A DNA stretch of 21,384 nucleotides from Symbiobacteriaceae bacterium (lineage in GTDB: Bacteria; Bacillota; JAAYKD01; WRDA01), in assembly GCA_009779515.1 (NCBI GenBank), contig WREE01000013.1, positions 1 through 21,384 of the forward strand. The letters are read 5' to 3'. The notes under the pieces were generated by a model, which had not been told where the DNA came from, ran no database searches, and saw nothing but the letters and a program-made list of their open reading frames with translations. How positions within the stretch are numbered: the first letter of the stretch is position 1; every line of letters starts with the position of its first letter. Both the position numbers and the translations under genes were made by a program. Below, piece by piece: positions 14,638-21,384 of the stretch.

Positions 14638-15225
14638 CTACCGCCTTATCAACGTGGAAAGTCGAGCAGCTTTTTCCGGAACCATAGCTGCCAGCAGCTT
14701 GGAAGCCTTTGACGCCTCCATCTGCAGCAAAATTTCCACACAGGTTTCGTCCTCCAGAATATCAGAGTTAAAGATACGCGCCGCCTCTTCGGCTTTCATA
14801 AGCTCGTAGTAGGTAACCAGACTGGCGATACGCCTATCCCGCCGGTTGGCTTCTTCTCGCTGTTTATTATATGACTGCAGGATGTCGTTGAAGGTATCTT
14901 CCCGAGACCTTAACAACGAACGCTGCCCATCAAGCTCCTCCCGGTATTTGTCCAGCAAGGCATACTCTTTCGCAATCTCCTGGCGCTGCAGGGTCAGCCC
15001 ATCCAAGTCGGATATGAGGGGCGCCGGTTCGGGGATCCAAGCTCCCACCAAAGGTAAGTTATGCAACCACATCTGAGCTCCGTGAAGCTGTGGGGAAAAA
15101 TCGAAGATTGAGAGAGCGCTCCCCAGGACTACGGTGAGCAAAATGGTAAAGATAAGGGGTACCAGGAAGAGGTAGGTAAAAACCTGCATCCTGCCCAGCT
15201 GAACCACCGTCTCTTGTTCTTCCAT
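14638..15225 (-). CDS. ylxF: YlxF/MotE-like membrane protein with MgtE-type C-terminal domain
   Basis: This gene sits between fliJ and fliK where B. subtilis has ylxF. The product (195 residues from ATG 15223-15225) has a short cytosolic start, one membrane helix (about 14-38), a predicted coiled coil (about 75-125, many Glu/Arg/Gln), and a C-terminal region resembling the MgtE N-domain (AARIFNSDILEDETCVEILLQMEASKASKLLAAM). MotE-type relatives act as chaperones or stabilisers of motor proteins; the role here is inferred. AGGAGG lies about 7 nt before this ATG. A GTG 12 codons upstream overlaps the fliJ stop and has its SD too close. Confidence 0.8.
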   Translation of the reverse strand: MEEQETVVQLGRMQVFTYLFLVPLIFTILLTVVLGSALSIFDFSPQLHGAQMWLHNLPLVGAWIPEPAPLISDLDGLTLQRQEIAKEYALLDKYREELDGQRSLLRSREDTFNDILQSYNKQREEANRRDRRIASLVTYYELMKAEEAARIFNSDILEDETCVEILLQMEASKASKLLAAMVPEKAARLSTLIRR

Positions 15226-15257
15226 AGCCACCTCCTGAGGGCGTGTGGACACCAGAC

Positions 15258-15704
15258 TCACCTCCCCTTCTTAGCTTGGCGCATGTACTGCATACTCCCC
15301 AGCTCATCTAAAACCTTTTGTTCCGCTAAACTATCTTCGTAAAGGAACTGCTCCCGGTGACGATCGTGCAGCGACTGCATAACCTCCACCTTTTGCCTGC
15401 GGTGCAGTAAATCTTGCCGGTCGCACTCTACCTGCTGCACAGCTTGATGCACCACCTCTGTTTGCTGCAAGCGGGAAAAGGTGGTTTCGTGACAATATCT
15501 GGCTTCCAGTTCCAACTCTAAAATTTCCCCCTGGTGTGGAGCGGCAAATTCGGCTAAAGCAGCCTTTTCCACTTGACACACCTGGTGTAGTCGTAAAGCC
15601 TGGCGCTCCTCTTCCTGACGCGCCAGCGCCAAGCGCTGCTCTGCCAGCTCTTCTTCTAACTCGCGAATACTCTTTAAGCGGGCAAAGCGAAACCGAAACG
15701 ACAT
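15258..15704 (-). CDS. fliJ: FliJ, export apparatus coiled-coil protein
   Basis: FliJ is the stalk-like protein that links the FliI ATPase ring to FlhA. The protein has 148 residues and is almost entirely helical, with dense Gln/Glu/Arg heptads. The N-terminus FRFRFARLKSIRELEEELAEQRLALARQEEER matches the family. The C-terminal part has DRHREQFLYEDSLAEQKVLDELG, also FliJ-like. GGAGGTGAAAGC precedes the ATG. It lies immediately downstream of fliI. Sequence conservation in FliJ is low, so position adds weight. Confidence 0.9.
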   Translation of the reverse strand: MSFRFRFARLKSIRELEEELAEQRLALARQEEERQALRLHQVCQVEKAALAEFAAPHQGEILELELEARYCHETTFSRLQQTEVVHQAVQQVECDRQDLLHRRQKVEVMQSLHDRHREQFLYEDSLAEQKVLDELGSMQYMRQAKKGR

Positions 15705-15731
15705 GCTTTCACCTCCGACTAGCCTTACCTG

Positions 15732-17084
15732 TTACCCCAACACCTTGGCTAAATACTCCAAAGACTGGGCTGGGGTAGATTGCTCGAAGATCCCTTGCTG
15801 CAAAAACTGCACGATAGCGTTGTGGAGAGCAACAGCTTCATCGATAGCCGGGTTACTTCCAGCCACATAGGCACCAATATTAATTAGATCTTCTGCTTCG
15901 CTGTAAGTAGCCATTAAGGAACGCATGCGTATGGCTAACTCGCGATGATTATCCGAGGTTACCTCCGTCATCAGACGGCTGATACTGGCTAAAACATCGA
16001 TAGCTGGGTAGTGACCCTGGTTGGTCAACCGCCGGGAGAGAACAATATGTCCGTCTAAAATGGAGCGGGAAGCGTCGGTGACAGGCTCATTCATATCGTC
16101 GCCTTCCACCAAAACGCTGTAAAAGCCGGTGATAGAACCTCGGTCGCTCATGCCGGCACGTTCCATCAGCTTGGGCAGCAGAGAAAAGACCGAGGGGGTG
16201 TAGCCCCGAGTAGCTGGCGGTTCCCCCATGGAGAGCCCCACATCTCGCTGCGCCATGGCAAAGCGGGTTACGGAGTCCATCATTAACATAACGTCGAGAC
16301 CCCGGTCGCGAAAATACTCCGCGATGGTAGTGGCAACAAAGGCGGCTTTCAAACGGAGTAGAGCCGGCTGATCGGAAGTGGCAACCACCACTACCGAACG
16401 CGCTAAACCAGCTTCGGTTAAGTCTCGCTCGATAAACTCGTTGACTTCCCGCCCCCGCTCGCCTACTAAAGCTACCACGTTGACATCGGCGTTGGTGTTC
16501 CTGGCAATCATCCCCAGGAGAGTGCTCTTTCCTACCCCACTACCAGCAAAGATGCCTATCCGCTGTCCCTTACCGCAGGTAAGCATACCGTCGATCGCCC
16601 GAATACCTGTGGCAATAGATTCGGTAATGCGGGGACGCTGCAAAGCATGAGGAGGGTTGTTGTAGATAGGCAACGACTCCCCGCTTTCGATTATGCCTTT
16701 ACCATCTATGGGGTGCCCTAAACCGTCCAGCACCCTACCCAACAACGCCTCACTGGCTTGCACTTGTAAAACCCCGCCCGTGGCATAAACCGAGGAGCCG
16801 GGACCAATGCCGGTCATATCGGCTAAAGGCATGAGGATCATGCGGTCGCCGCGAAAGCCAACCACCTCGCAAGGAATTTCGCGATCTCTATCGGCACTTT
16901 CCACATAACAAAGCTCATTGATGAGTGCTTGTGGTCCTCTGGTTTCGATAGTGAGACCAACGATTTGTTCCACATGACCTATCATGCGGATGGTGGGAGT
17001 CTGCAGTATACGCTGCCGATAGAGCAGAGGCAGGTAAGCAAAATCCCTTAGATTAACCCTTCCCTCTTGTTGGAGCTGACTCAT
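15732..17084 (-). CDS. fliI: FliI, flagellum-specific ATPase
   Basis: FliI is the F1-beta-like hexameric ATPase of the type III export apparatus. The protein has 450 residues. The Walker A motif GSGVGKST is at 181-188, the catalytic Glu209 in LVGERGREV, and Walker B ends at Asp270 in DVMLMMDSVTRFA. The YPAIDVLASISRLM and SVLVEGDDMNEPVTDASRSILDGHIVLSR segments are diagnostic for FliI against ATP synthase subunits. The start ATG overlaps the fliH stop as ATGA, so the two are translationally coupled. Confidence 0.98.
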   Translation of the reverse strand: MSQLQQEGRVNLRDFAYLPLLYRQRILQTPTIRMIGHVEQIVGLTIETRGPQALINELCYVESADRDREIPCEVVGFRGDRMILMPLADMTGIGPGSSVYATGGVLQVQASEALLGRVLDGLGHPIDGKGIIESGESLPIYNNPPHALQRPRITESIATGIRAIDGMLTCGKGQRIGIFAGSGVGKSTLLGMIARNTNADVNVVALVGERGREVNEFIERDLTEAGLARSVVVVATSDQPALLRLKAAFVATTIAEYFRDRGLDVMLMMDSVTRFAMAQRDVGLSMGEPPATRGYTPSVFSLLPKLMERAGMSDRGSITGFYSVLVEGDDMNEPVTDASRSILDGHIVLSRRLTNQGHYPAIDVLASISRLMTEVTSDNHRELAIRMRSLMATYSEAEDLINIGAYVAGSNPAIDEAVALHNAIVQFLQQGIFEQSTPAQSLEYLAKVLG

Positions 17085-17914
17085 GGCATCTGCTCCCGCA
17101 CCAGTTGGTGTAAAGCTTCCTGGAGTATAGAGAGTTGAGCATCATAGCGAACTTCCATCATGCCAAAGGGGCTTTCGATGACTACGTCTGTAAGAGGTAA
17201 GGAAGGGTCTGCCAAACAATCCAAGGTGACGATCTGGCGAAACTCTTCCTTAAGATTAGCCAAATTCTCATAAACCTTTTGGTAACGGCTCTGAGGAACC
17301 TTAATAATAACTTGCGGCGCCTGACGAAACTGCGCCAGGCTTAAACGAATTTGCTGCAAAACCAGCTCCTCCTGCTGGGTTAGGCTGATTTCCAACACCT
17401 TATGGCAAATGGCAAAGGTTAAGTCCAGCATACGGTGTTCCCCCTCGAGAACACGCCTCTCGGCTTCCCGGGCTGCTTCCTGCAGCATCTCCAGCGCTTC
17501 CCGGTGCATATTCTCGGTAGCAGACTGACTTTCCCCGTATCCCTGCTCGTAGCCTGCCTGGTGACCCTTGGCAAACCCTTCCGCCTCGGCTTTGACCAAC
17601 GTCTGCTGGTGAAGCTGAGCAAGCTCCTGCTCCGCCTCTTCCCGAAGAACTTGGAGCTCTTGTCTGGTCTGGGCAGCAGAGTTGGCAATCTCTGCCAATT
17701 GCTCCTGTCGTCTTGTCTCTAAGTTGCGCTCAATTTCCCGGATGCGTTCACTGCGTAGGTTGAGACGGCGCTGCACCTCACGTTCGATTTGGGTTTCCCA
17801 GCGAGTAGCTTCGTCATCGTCTGAATCTAAGTCCGAAGGGGCGAAAACTGGGTTTTCCAAAGCCACCGGGGTTTCTTCTACCCGCACATAAGTAGCCTTA
17901 ATGAGCCTAGACAA
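17081..17914 (-). CDS. fliH: FliH, negative regulator of the FliI ATPase
   Basis: FliH binds FliI and links it to the C-ring. Starting at TTG 17912-17914 the product has 277 residues and begins (M)SRLIKATYVRVEE, a common FliH N-terminus. GGGGGAGG lies about 6 nt upstream. Longer reading back into fliG (to 18013) has no family support. An acidic patch (DLDSDDDEA) is followed by a long helical Glu/Arg/Gln coiled coil (about 50-165) with a Gly-rich turn (KGHQAGYEQGYGE). The C-terminal half resembles ATP synthase delta (LEISLTQQEELVLQQIRLSL). It overlaps the fliG end by 8 nt. Confidence 0.9.
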   Translation of the reverse strand: MSRLIKATYVRVEETPVALENPVFAPSDLDSDDDEATRWETQIEREVQRRLNLRSERIREIERNLETRRQEQLAEIANSAAQTRQELQVLREEAEQELAQLHQQTLVKAEAEGFAKGHQAGYEQGYGESQSATENMHREALEMLQEAAREAERRVLEGEHRMLDLTFAICHKVLEISLTQQEELVLQQIRLSLAQFRQAPQVIIKVPQSRYQKVYENLANLKEEFRQIVTLDCLADPSLPLTDVVIESPFGMMEVRYDAQLSILQEALHQLVREQMP

Positions 17915-18929
17915 GCATATCCTCCCCCTTGCTACCCCGGGAGATAATAATAATACCCTGGTCTTCCAACTGACGGATAGCTTGAACGATGGTTTGCTGA
18001 GCAGCCTCCACATCCCGCATCCGCACCGGTCCCATGAACTCCATCTCTTCTTTGATCATATCGGCGACGCGCTTGGTGACATTGCGCAGGATCATATCCC
18101 GCACCTCTTCGCTGCAGACCTTCAATGCCACGGTCACATCGGCAATTTCCACAATTCTCATCATCTGCTGAATATCTCTGTCGGTAAGATGAATAATATC
18201 CTCGAAGACAAACATACGGCGGCGGATCTCTTCTGCTAGCTCGGAGTCTTGAATTTCCAGATTCTCCAAAATAACTTTTTCTGTTGCCCGATCGACGCGA
18301 TTGAGCAGCTCCACTACCGCGTCTATACCTCCAGCAATGGTAAAATCTTTGGTGACTAAAGTGGTTAGCTTGTGTTCCAAAACGGTCTCCACCTGGCGCA
18401 GAATATCCGGTGAGGTACGTTCCATGATGGCGACTCGCCGTGCCACATCCACTTGCAAGTGCGGAGGCAGCCCCGAGAGGACAATTCCCGCCTGGTCGGG
18501 ATCGAGATAAGCCAAGATGAGAGCTACCGTCTGGGGGTGCTCGTTTTGGATAAAAGATAAAAGCTGGGCCGGGTCAGTTCGGCGCACGAAATCGAAGGGT
18601 CGCACCAAGAGGGAAGCGGTTAAGCGATTAATAATATCGTTGGCTTTGCTATCGCCAAAAGCTTTTTCCAGAACCCCTTTGGCGTAGCCGATACCACCCT
18701 GGGCTAAAAACTCCCGAGCTTGAACGAGCTGATAAAACTCGTAGAGGACTTCGTCACGCTGTTGCTCCGAGACTTTACGCAAGTTAGCAATCTCCAGGGT
18801 GAGGGTTTCCACATCCTCTTCTCTGAAGTGTTGAAAAACCTTAGCTGAGGCGTCGGCTCCCAGGGAGACCATGAGCATAGCCGCCCGTTGACTAGCCCGA
18901 GGCTTGGTTTTACTCTGCCCTATATCCAT
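17907..18929 (-). CDS. fliG: FliG, flagellar rotor and switch protein
   Basis: FliG sits on the MS ring and receives torque from MotA. The protein has 340 residues. The N-terminal domain binds FliF (KPRASQRAAMLMVSLGADASAKVFQHF). The middle domain has the EHPQTVALILAYLDPDQA motif that binds FliM. The C-terminal torque helix region reads DVTVALKVCSEEVRDMILRNVTKRVADMIKEEMEFMGPVR, with the expected alternating charges. The ATG is preceded by AGAGGTGA. A 63-nt gap separates it from fliF. Confidence 0.97.
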   Translation of the reverse strand: MDIGQSKTKPRASQRAAMLMVSLGADASAKVFQHFREEDVETLTLEIANLRKVSEQQRDEVLYEFYQLVQAREFLAQGGIGYAKGVLEKAFGDSKANDIINRLTASLLVRPFDFVRRTDPAQLLSFIQNEHPQTVALILAYLDPDQAGIVLSGLPPHLQVDVARRVAIMERTSPDILRQVETVLEHKLTTLVTKDFTIAGGIDAVVELLNRVDRATEKVILENLEIQDSELAEEIRRRMFVFEDIIHLTDRDIQQMMRIVEIADVTVALKVCSEEVRDMILRNVTKRVADMIKEEMEFMGPVRMRDVEAAQQTIVQAIRQLEDQGIIIISRGSKGEDMLV

Positions 18930-18992
18930 AAGCTATCACCTCTGATCGTTTTCACTTCACCAATTACCGCAACAGCTGTAGGTATGCTAAAC

Positions 18993-20546
18993 CTAGCCTT
19001 CCTCCATCCAAGCAATGACCAGTTTGGCAAACTCTTCAGGACGGTTAAGCGCTAGGCGGTTGAGCTCGTCCATAATTTGCAGGCGCTGCTTATCCTGGAT
19101 CGAAGGCTGACTATCGGGTAAATGCACCTGCTGCTGGGTGGCTAACATGCGCATCATTTCCACATCTTCCTCAGCTAAGCGACGGCGACGGGCTGCCAGG
19201 TAACGCCAGAGGAAGATGAGTATAGCCAGAAGGGCTACCACCGCCAGGGAAGCATAAGTTACATTGAGCAACAAGGTGCGTCGGGCAGCAGCTTCTGCTG
19301 CCGCCGGATCGCTAAAGTCCACAAAGGGAATGCCTACCACCGCTACCTCGGCATTCTTGCCTAGAAAGGTGCGCACTAAGGAGATATAGCTAAGGATATC
19401 CTCTGGGGTAGTAGGTACTACTCGAGAGTTCACCACCACTGAAGCGGAAATAGAGCGGGTGGAGCCTGGTCCCAGGGCGATTTCCTGGTAAGATTCGCTG
19501 TAATCATAGTTTTCCAGTTCATACCAGTAAGAGCCGGCTTCCCCAGCACCTTGCTGGTTCCAGGAGCCTACATTGGGGACATCCGCCGTTGTGCCGGGGA
19601 TACCACCGATATATTCACTGCCGGTATTACCCCAGGCTGATTCGGAACTGATGAGAAAACCGGAGGTGGGGTTTTCCGGATCTGCGGGTAAATACTCCCG
19701 TTTGGTTTCCAGAGAGCTGTCGTTGTTGAGCTGCACATTAACTAAAACCCGTACATTATTATAACCCCAAACAAAGCCTAGCTCCTCGGTAAGCTGGCGC
19801 CGGAAGTTGCGCGCCAGGATGGACTCCAACTCCACCAGCTTGTTGGTGGCAGTAATGGTAGTTGCCGGGGAGTTAGGGTCGTAGAGGGGGTAGCCATTTT
19901 GATCCAGAAGGGCAATATTTTCAATGGGCAAGTTAGGGACAGCTCGAGCTGCCAGGTTGACCCAGCCGCGCACCGCCTCATCATCCGGGGTAAAGCCATC
20001 CTCCAGGGTGAGAATAATCGAGGCTGAAGATTCCGAGCGCGGCGCTCCATAGGTTTGAGGGGTGCGATTGATGTTTAGCGTTACATCAGCATCCCGCACC
20101 CCGTTAATAGTTTTATAAGCGGTAACCAGTTTCCCTTCGGTGCCATACTGCACCCGATAGTTACGCTCCGCCTCGGAGGTAAAAACGCTGGTATCGGACA
20201 AGACCGAAAGAATATTTACCGACTGTTTGATAAGTCCCGCCATTTCCGCTTGTAAGGCGGGTACCTGACTGGAAGGTACTTGAATAGTAAACTTGCCATC
20301 TGGCTGATTAATGATTCGCGTCGGCACACCCTTGCTATCCAGCAGACTTTTAACCTCTCCGGCGTCACTGGCCACCATGTTTACGTACAGCTCAGCGTAA
20401 TCTACGCGAAAAGCAAAAAGGAGAAGCACCGTCAGGGTGAGCAAACCGACTACGGTAACTACCACCAGTTGTACTTGCTGCCGACGCGTCATCGACCCCC
20501 AAAACCCTCTGGTTTGACTCCACATTGCCGCCATGGGATTTTCCAT
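18993..20546 (-). CDS. fliF: FliF, flagellar MS-ring protein
   Basis: FliF oligomerises in the inner membrane to form the MS ring. The protein has 517 residues. Membrane helices lie at about 27-46 and 427-450. The periplasmic part has the YscJ/FliF secretin-like domains with SEAERNYRVQYGTEGKLVTAYKTINGVRDADV and FVWGYNNVRVLVNVQLNND. A Gly/Ser/Asn-rich loop (about 290-345) is family-typical. The C-terminal cytosolic tail ends LNRPEEFAKLVIAWMEEG, the FliG-binding motif. The SD (GGGGTGAGGG) is close to the ATG. Confidence 0.97.
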   Translation of the reverse strand: MENPMAAMWSQTRGFWGSMTRRQQVQLVVVTVVGLLTLTVLLLFAFRVDYAELYVNMVASDAGEVKSLLDSKGVPTRIINQPDGKFTIQVPSSQVPALQAEMAGLIKQSVNILSVLSDTSVFTSEAERNYRVQYGTEGKLVTAYKTINGVRDADVTLNINRTPQTYGAPRSESSASIILTLEDGFTPDDEAVRGWVNLAARAVPNLPIENIALLDQNGYPLYDPNSPATTITATNKLVELESILARNFRRQLTEELGFVWGYNNVRVLVNVQLNNDSSLETKREYLPADPENPTSGFLISSESAWGNTGSEYIGGIPGTTADVPNVGSWNQQGAGEAGSYWYELENYDYSESYQEIALGPGSTRSISASVVVNSRVVPTTPEDILSYISLVRTFLGKNAEVAVVGIPFVDFSDPAAAEAAARRTLLLNVTYASLAVVALLAILIFLWRYLAARRRRLAEEDVEMMRMLATQQQVHLPDSQPSIQDKQRLQIMDELNRLALNRPEEFAKLVIAWMEEG

Positions 20547-20594
20547 TCCCTCACCCCAAGTAACAGTTTCTACCTCGCCCTATAGCTATCCCGC

Positions 20595-20924
20595 TTAGAT
20601 CTGCATACGCATAATTTCCTGGTAAGCTTCCAGCATCTTGTCCCGCACCGCAATAAAGGTACGTAAGGTAAGAGTAGCTTTTTCCATGGCAACAGTTGCT
20701 TCGTGTATATCTACGGAACCCAGCAGCATAGCTACGGTCATGTTGTCGGAGGTACGCTGCGCCTGTTCTACCTCTGCCAGGGAGTTCTTTAACATCTCGG
20801 CGAAGTTTATGGTGCCTACAGGGGGGCTCTGCTTCGGCATGGCTTGGCGATAGGCAGCCTCGATGCTACTGAGAGGGATGGAAGCCACCGTTCGCAAGGC
20901 GCCGCTACTGTTGATATTACTCAT
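20595..20924 (-). CDS. fliE: FliE, MS-ring/rod junction protein
   Basis: FliE connects the MS ring to the proximal rod. The 109-residue product matches the usual length. The helical C-terminal two thirds contain FAEMLKNSLAEVEQAQRTSDNM, then LLGSVDIHEATVAMEKATLTLRTFIAVRDKMLEAYQEIMRMQI, the FliE signature. The SD GGGAGG overlaps the flgC stop codon and sits 7 nt before the ATG, a coupling arrangement typical of flgBC-fliE. Confidence 0.96.
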   Translation of the reverse strand: MSNINSSGALRTVASIPLSSIEAAYRQAMPKQSPPVGTINFAEMLKNSLAEVEQAQRTSDNMTVAMLLGSVDIHEATVAMEKATLTLRTFIAVRDKMLEAYQEIMRMQI

Positions 20925-20927
20925 ACT

Positions 20928-21384
20928 TTACCTCCCTATCTCCAGAGCTTTCAGCGCCATACTGCGGGCTGCGTTGTGAGTTGCCACATTGGCTTCGTAA
21001 GCTCTGGTAGCGGAGATCATATCTACCATTTCTAAGACTGAATTAACGTTGGGATAGGAGACATAACCTTCGGCGTCAGCATCGGGGTGACCCGGCTCGT
21101 AAACCCGCCGTAGTTCGCTGGGGTCGCGCACGATATCGGCGACCTTAACTCCTCCCCCCACTGTAGGACTTCCCACAGCAGAGCGGTTTTTCAGCTGCTC
21201 CGGAAAGTGCTGAACCCGGGTGCGCTTTAAGGTAAGCTGGTGCATAAGGTGGGTATGAAAGCTGGCAGGGTATGCCGTAGGGCGCTCCTGAAAGACGACC
21301 TGCTGGCGACGGTAAGGTTCCCCATCGGCACCCCGGGTGGTTTCCACGTTGGCCAGGTTGTTAGAGATAGTATCGATACGAAAA
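20928..21384 (-). CDS. flgC: FlgC, proximal rod protein (5' end beyond window)
   Basis: FlgC forms part of the proximal rod. About 151 residues are visible. Reading in from the window edge gives FRIDTISNNLANVETTRGADGEPYRRQQVVF, which includes the conserved NNLANV motif, so only about 20 N-terminal residues are missing. The GTG at 21345-21347 lies inside that motif and is not the start. The central region has YEPGHPDADAEGYVSYPNVN, and the C-terminus EMVDMISATRAYEANVATHN is the rod-protein signature. flgB is expected just upstream. Confidence 0.96.
   Translation of the reverse strand, partial: FRIDTISNNLANVETTRGADGEPYRRQQVVFQERPTAYPASFHTHLMHQLTLKRTRVQHFPEQLKNRSAVGSPTVGGGVKVADIVRDPSELRRVYEPGHPDADAEGYVSYPNVNSVLEMVDMISATRAYEANVATHNAARSMALKALEIGR

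Noticed and set aside
13964..14809. Long plus-strand open frame (281 codons) opposite fliK and the ylxF-like gene
   Set aside because: It is antisense to two well-supported genes, is Ser/Ala/Leu low-complexity from their codon bias, and shows no recognisable domain.
17081..18013. Longer fliH reading from 18013 deep inside fliG
   Set aside because: The extra residues are a shadow of the fliG C-terminus; the TTG at 17912-17914 has a strong SD and gives the family N-terminus.

Overview
This window is one uninterrupted block of flagellar genes, all read from the minus strand, so transcription runs from high to low coordinates. The gene order is the classic fla/che type of Firmicutes. Clostridial features include a FliY switch protein (CheC-like plus FliN domains), a SwrD/FlbD-like protein, the 'flg_new' flagellar operon protein, a YlxF/MotE-like protein next to FliK, and motAB placed inside the operon. 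Base composition looks near 50% G+C. I infer a motile bacterium of the Clostridia sensu lato; the sequence alone does not settle genus or species.

Layout in the direction of transcription. First come the rod and basal body: flgC (5' end off the right edge), fliE and fliF (MS ring). Next are the rotor and export ATPase: fliG, fliH, fliI and fliJ. Then a ylxF/motE-like gene, fliK (hook length), flgD (hook cap), the flg_new gene and flgE (hook). A hairpin separates flgE from swrD/flbD. Motor and switch follow: motA, motB, fliL, fliM, fliY and a single cheY. Last is the export gate: fliO, fliP, fliQ, fliR, flhB and flhA (3' end off the left edge). Neighbouring genes mostly overlap or lie within about 140 nt, and many starts carry strong Shine-Dalgarno (SD) sequences, so most of the block is probably one long transcript. 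Possible internal promoters precede motA and fliY.

Together these genes encode most of the rod, ring, hook, stator, switch and type III export gate. Flagellin, filament caps and most chemotaxis genes are absent and must lie elsewhere.

The content is ordinary; several details are not. (1) fliQ and flgE have no ATG, GTG or TTG that restores their family-conserved N-termini. Both fit best with initiation at AUC (fliQ) and AUU (flgE), each 9 nt after a purine-rich SD. (2) A small ORF with its own SD overlaps the flgE start one frame away and could join flgE by a +1 shift at GGGG. (3) FliY has lost the Asn of both CheC-type ExxN phosphatase motifs. (4) FlhB has NPEH where NPTH is canonical. (5) The FliP signal peptide ends in a lipobox-like LASC. 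(6) MotB has Cys in place of the Asp of GHTD in its peptidoglycan-binding domain. (7) A perfect 10-bp hairpin without a U-tract lies between flgE and swrD/flbD. No RNA genes, mobile elements or CRISPR arrays were seen, and no gene-free stretch exceeds 300 bases.
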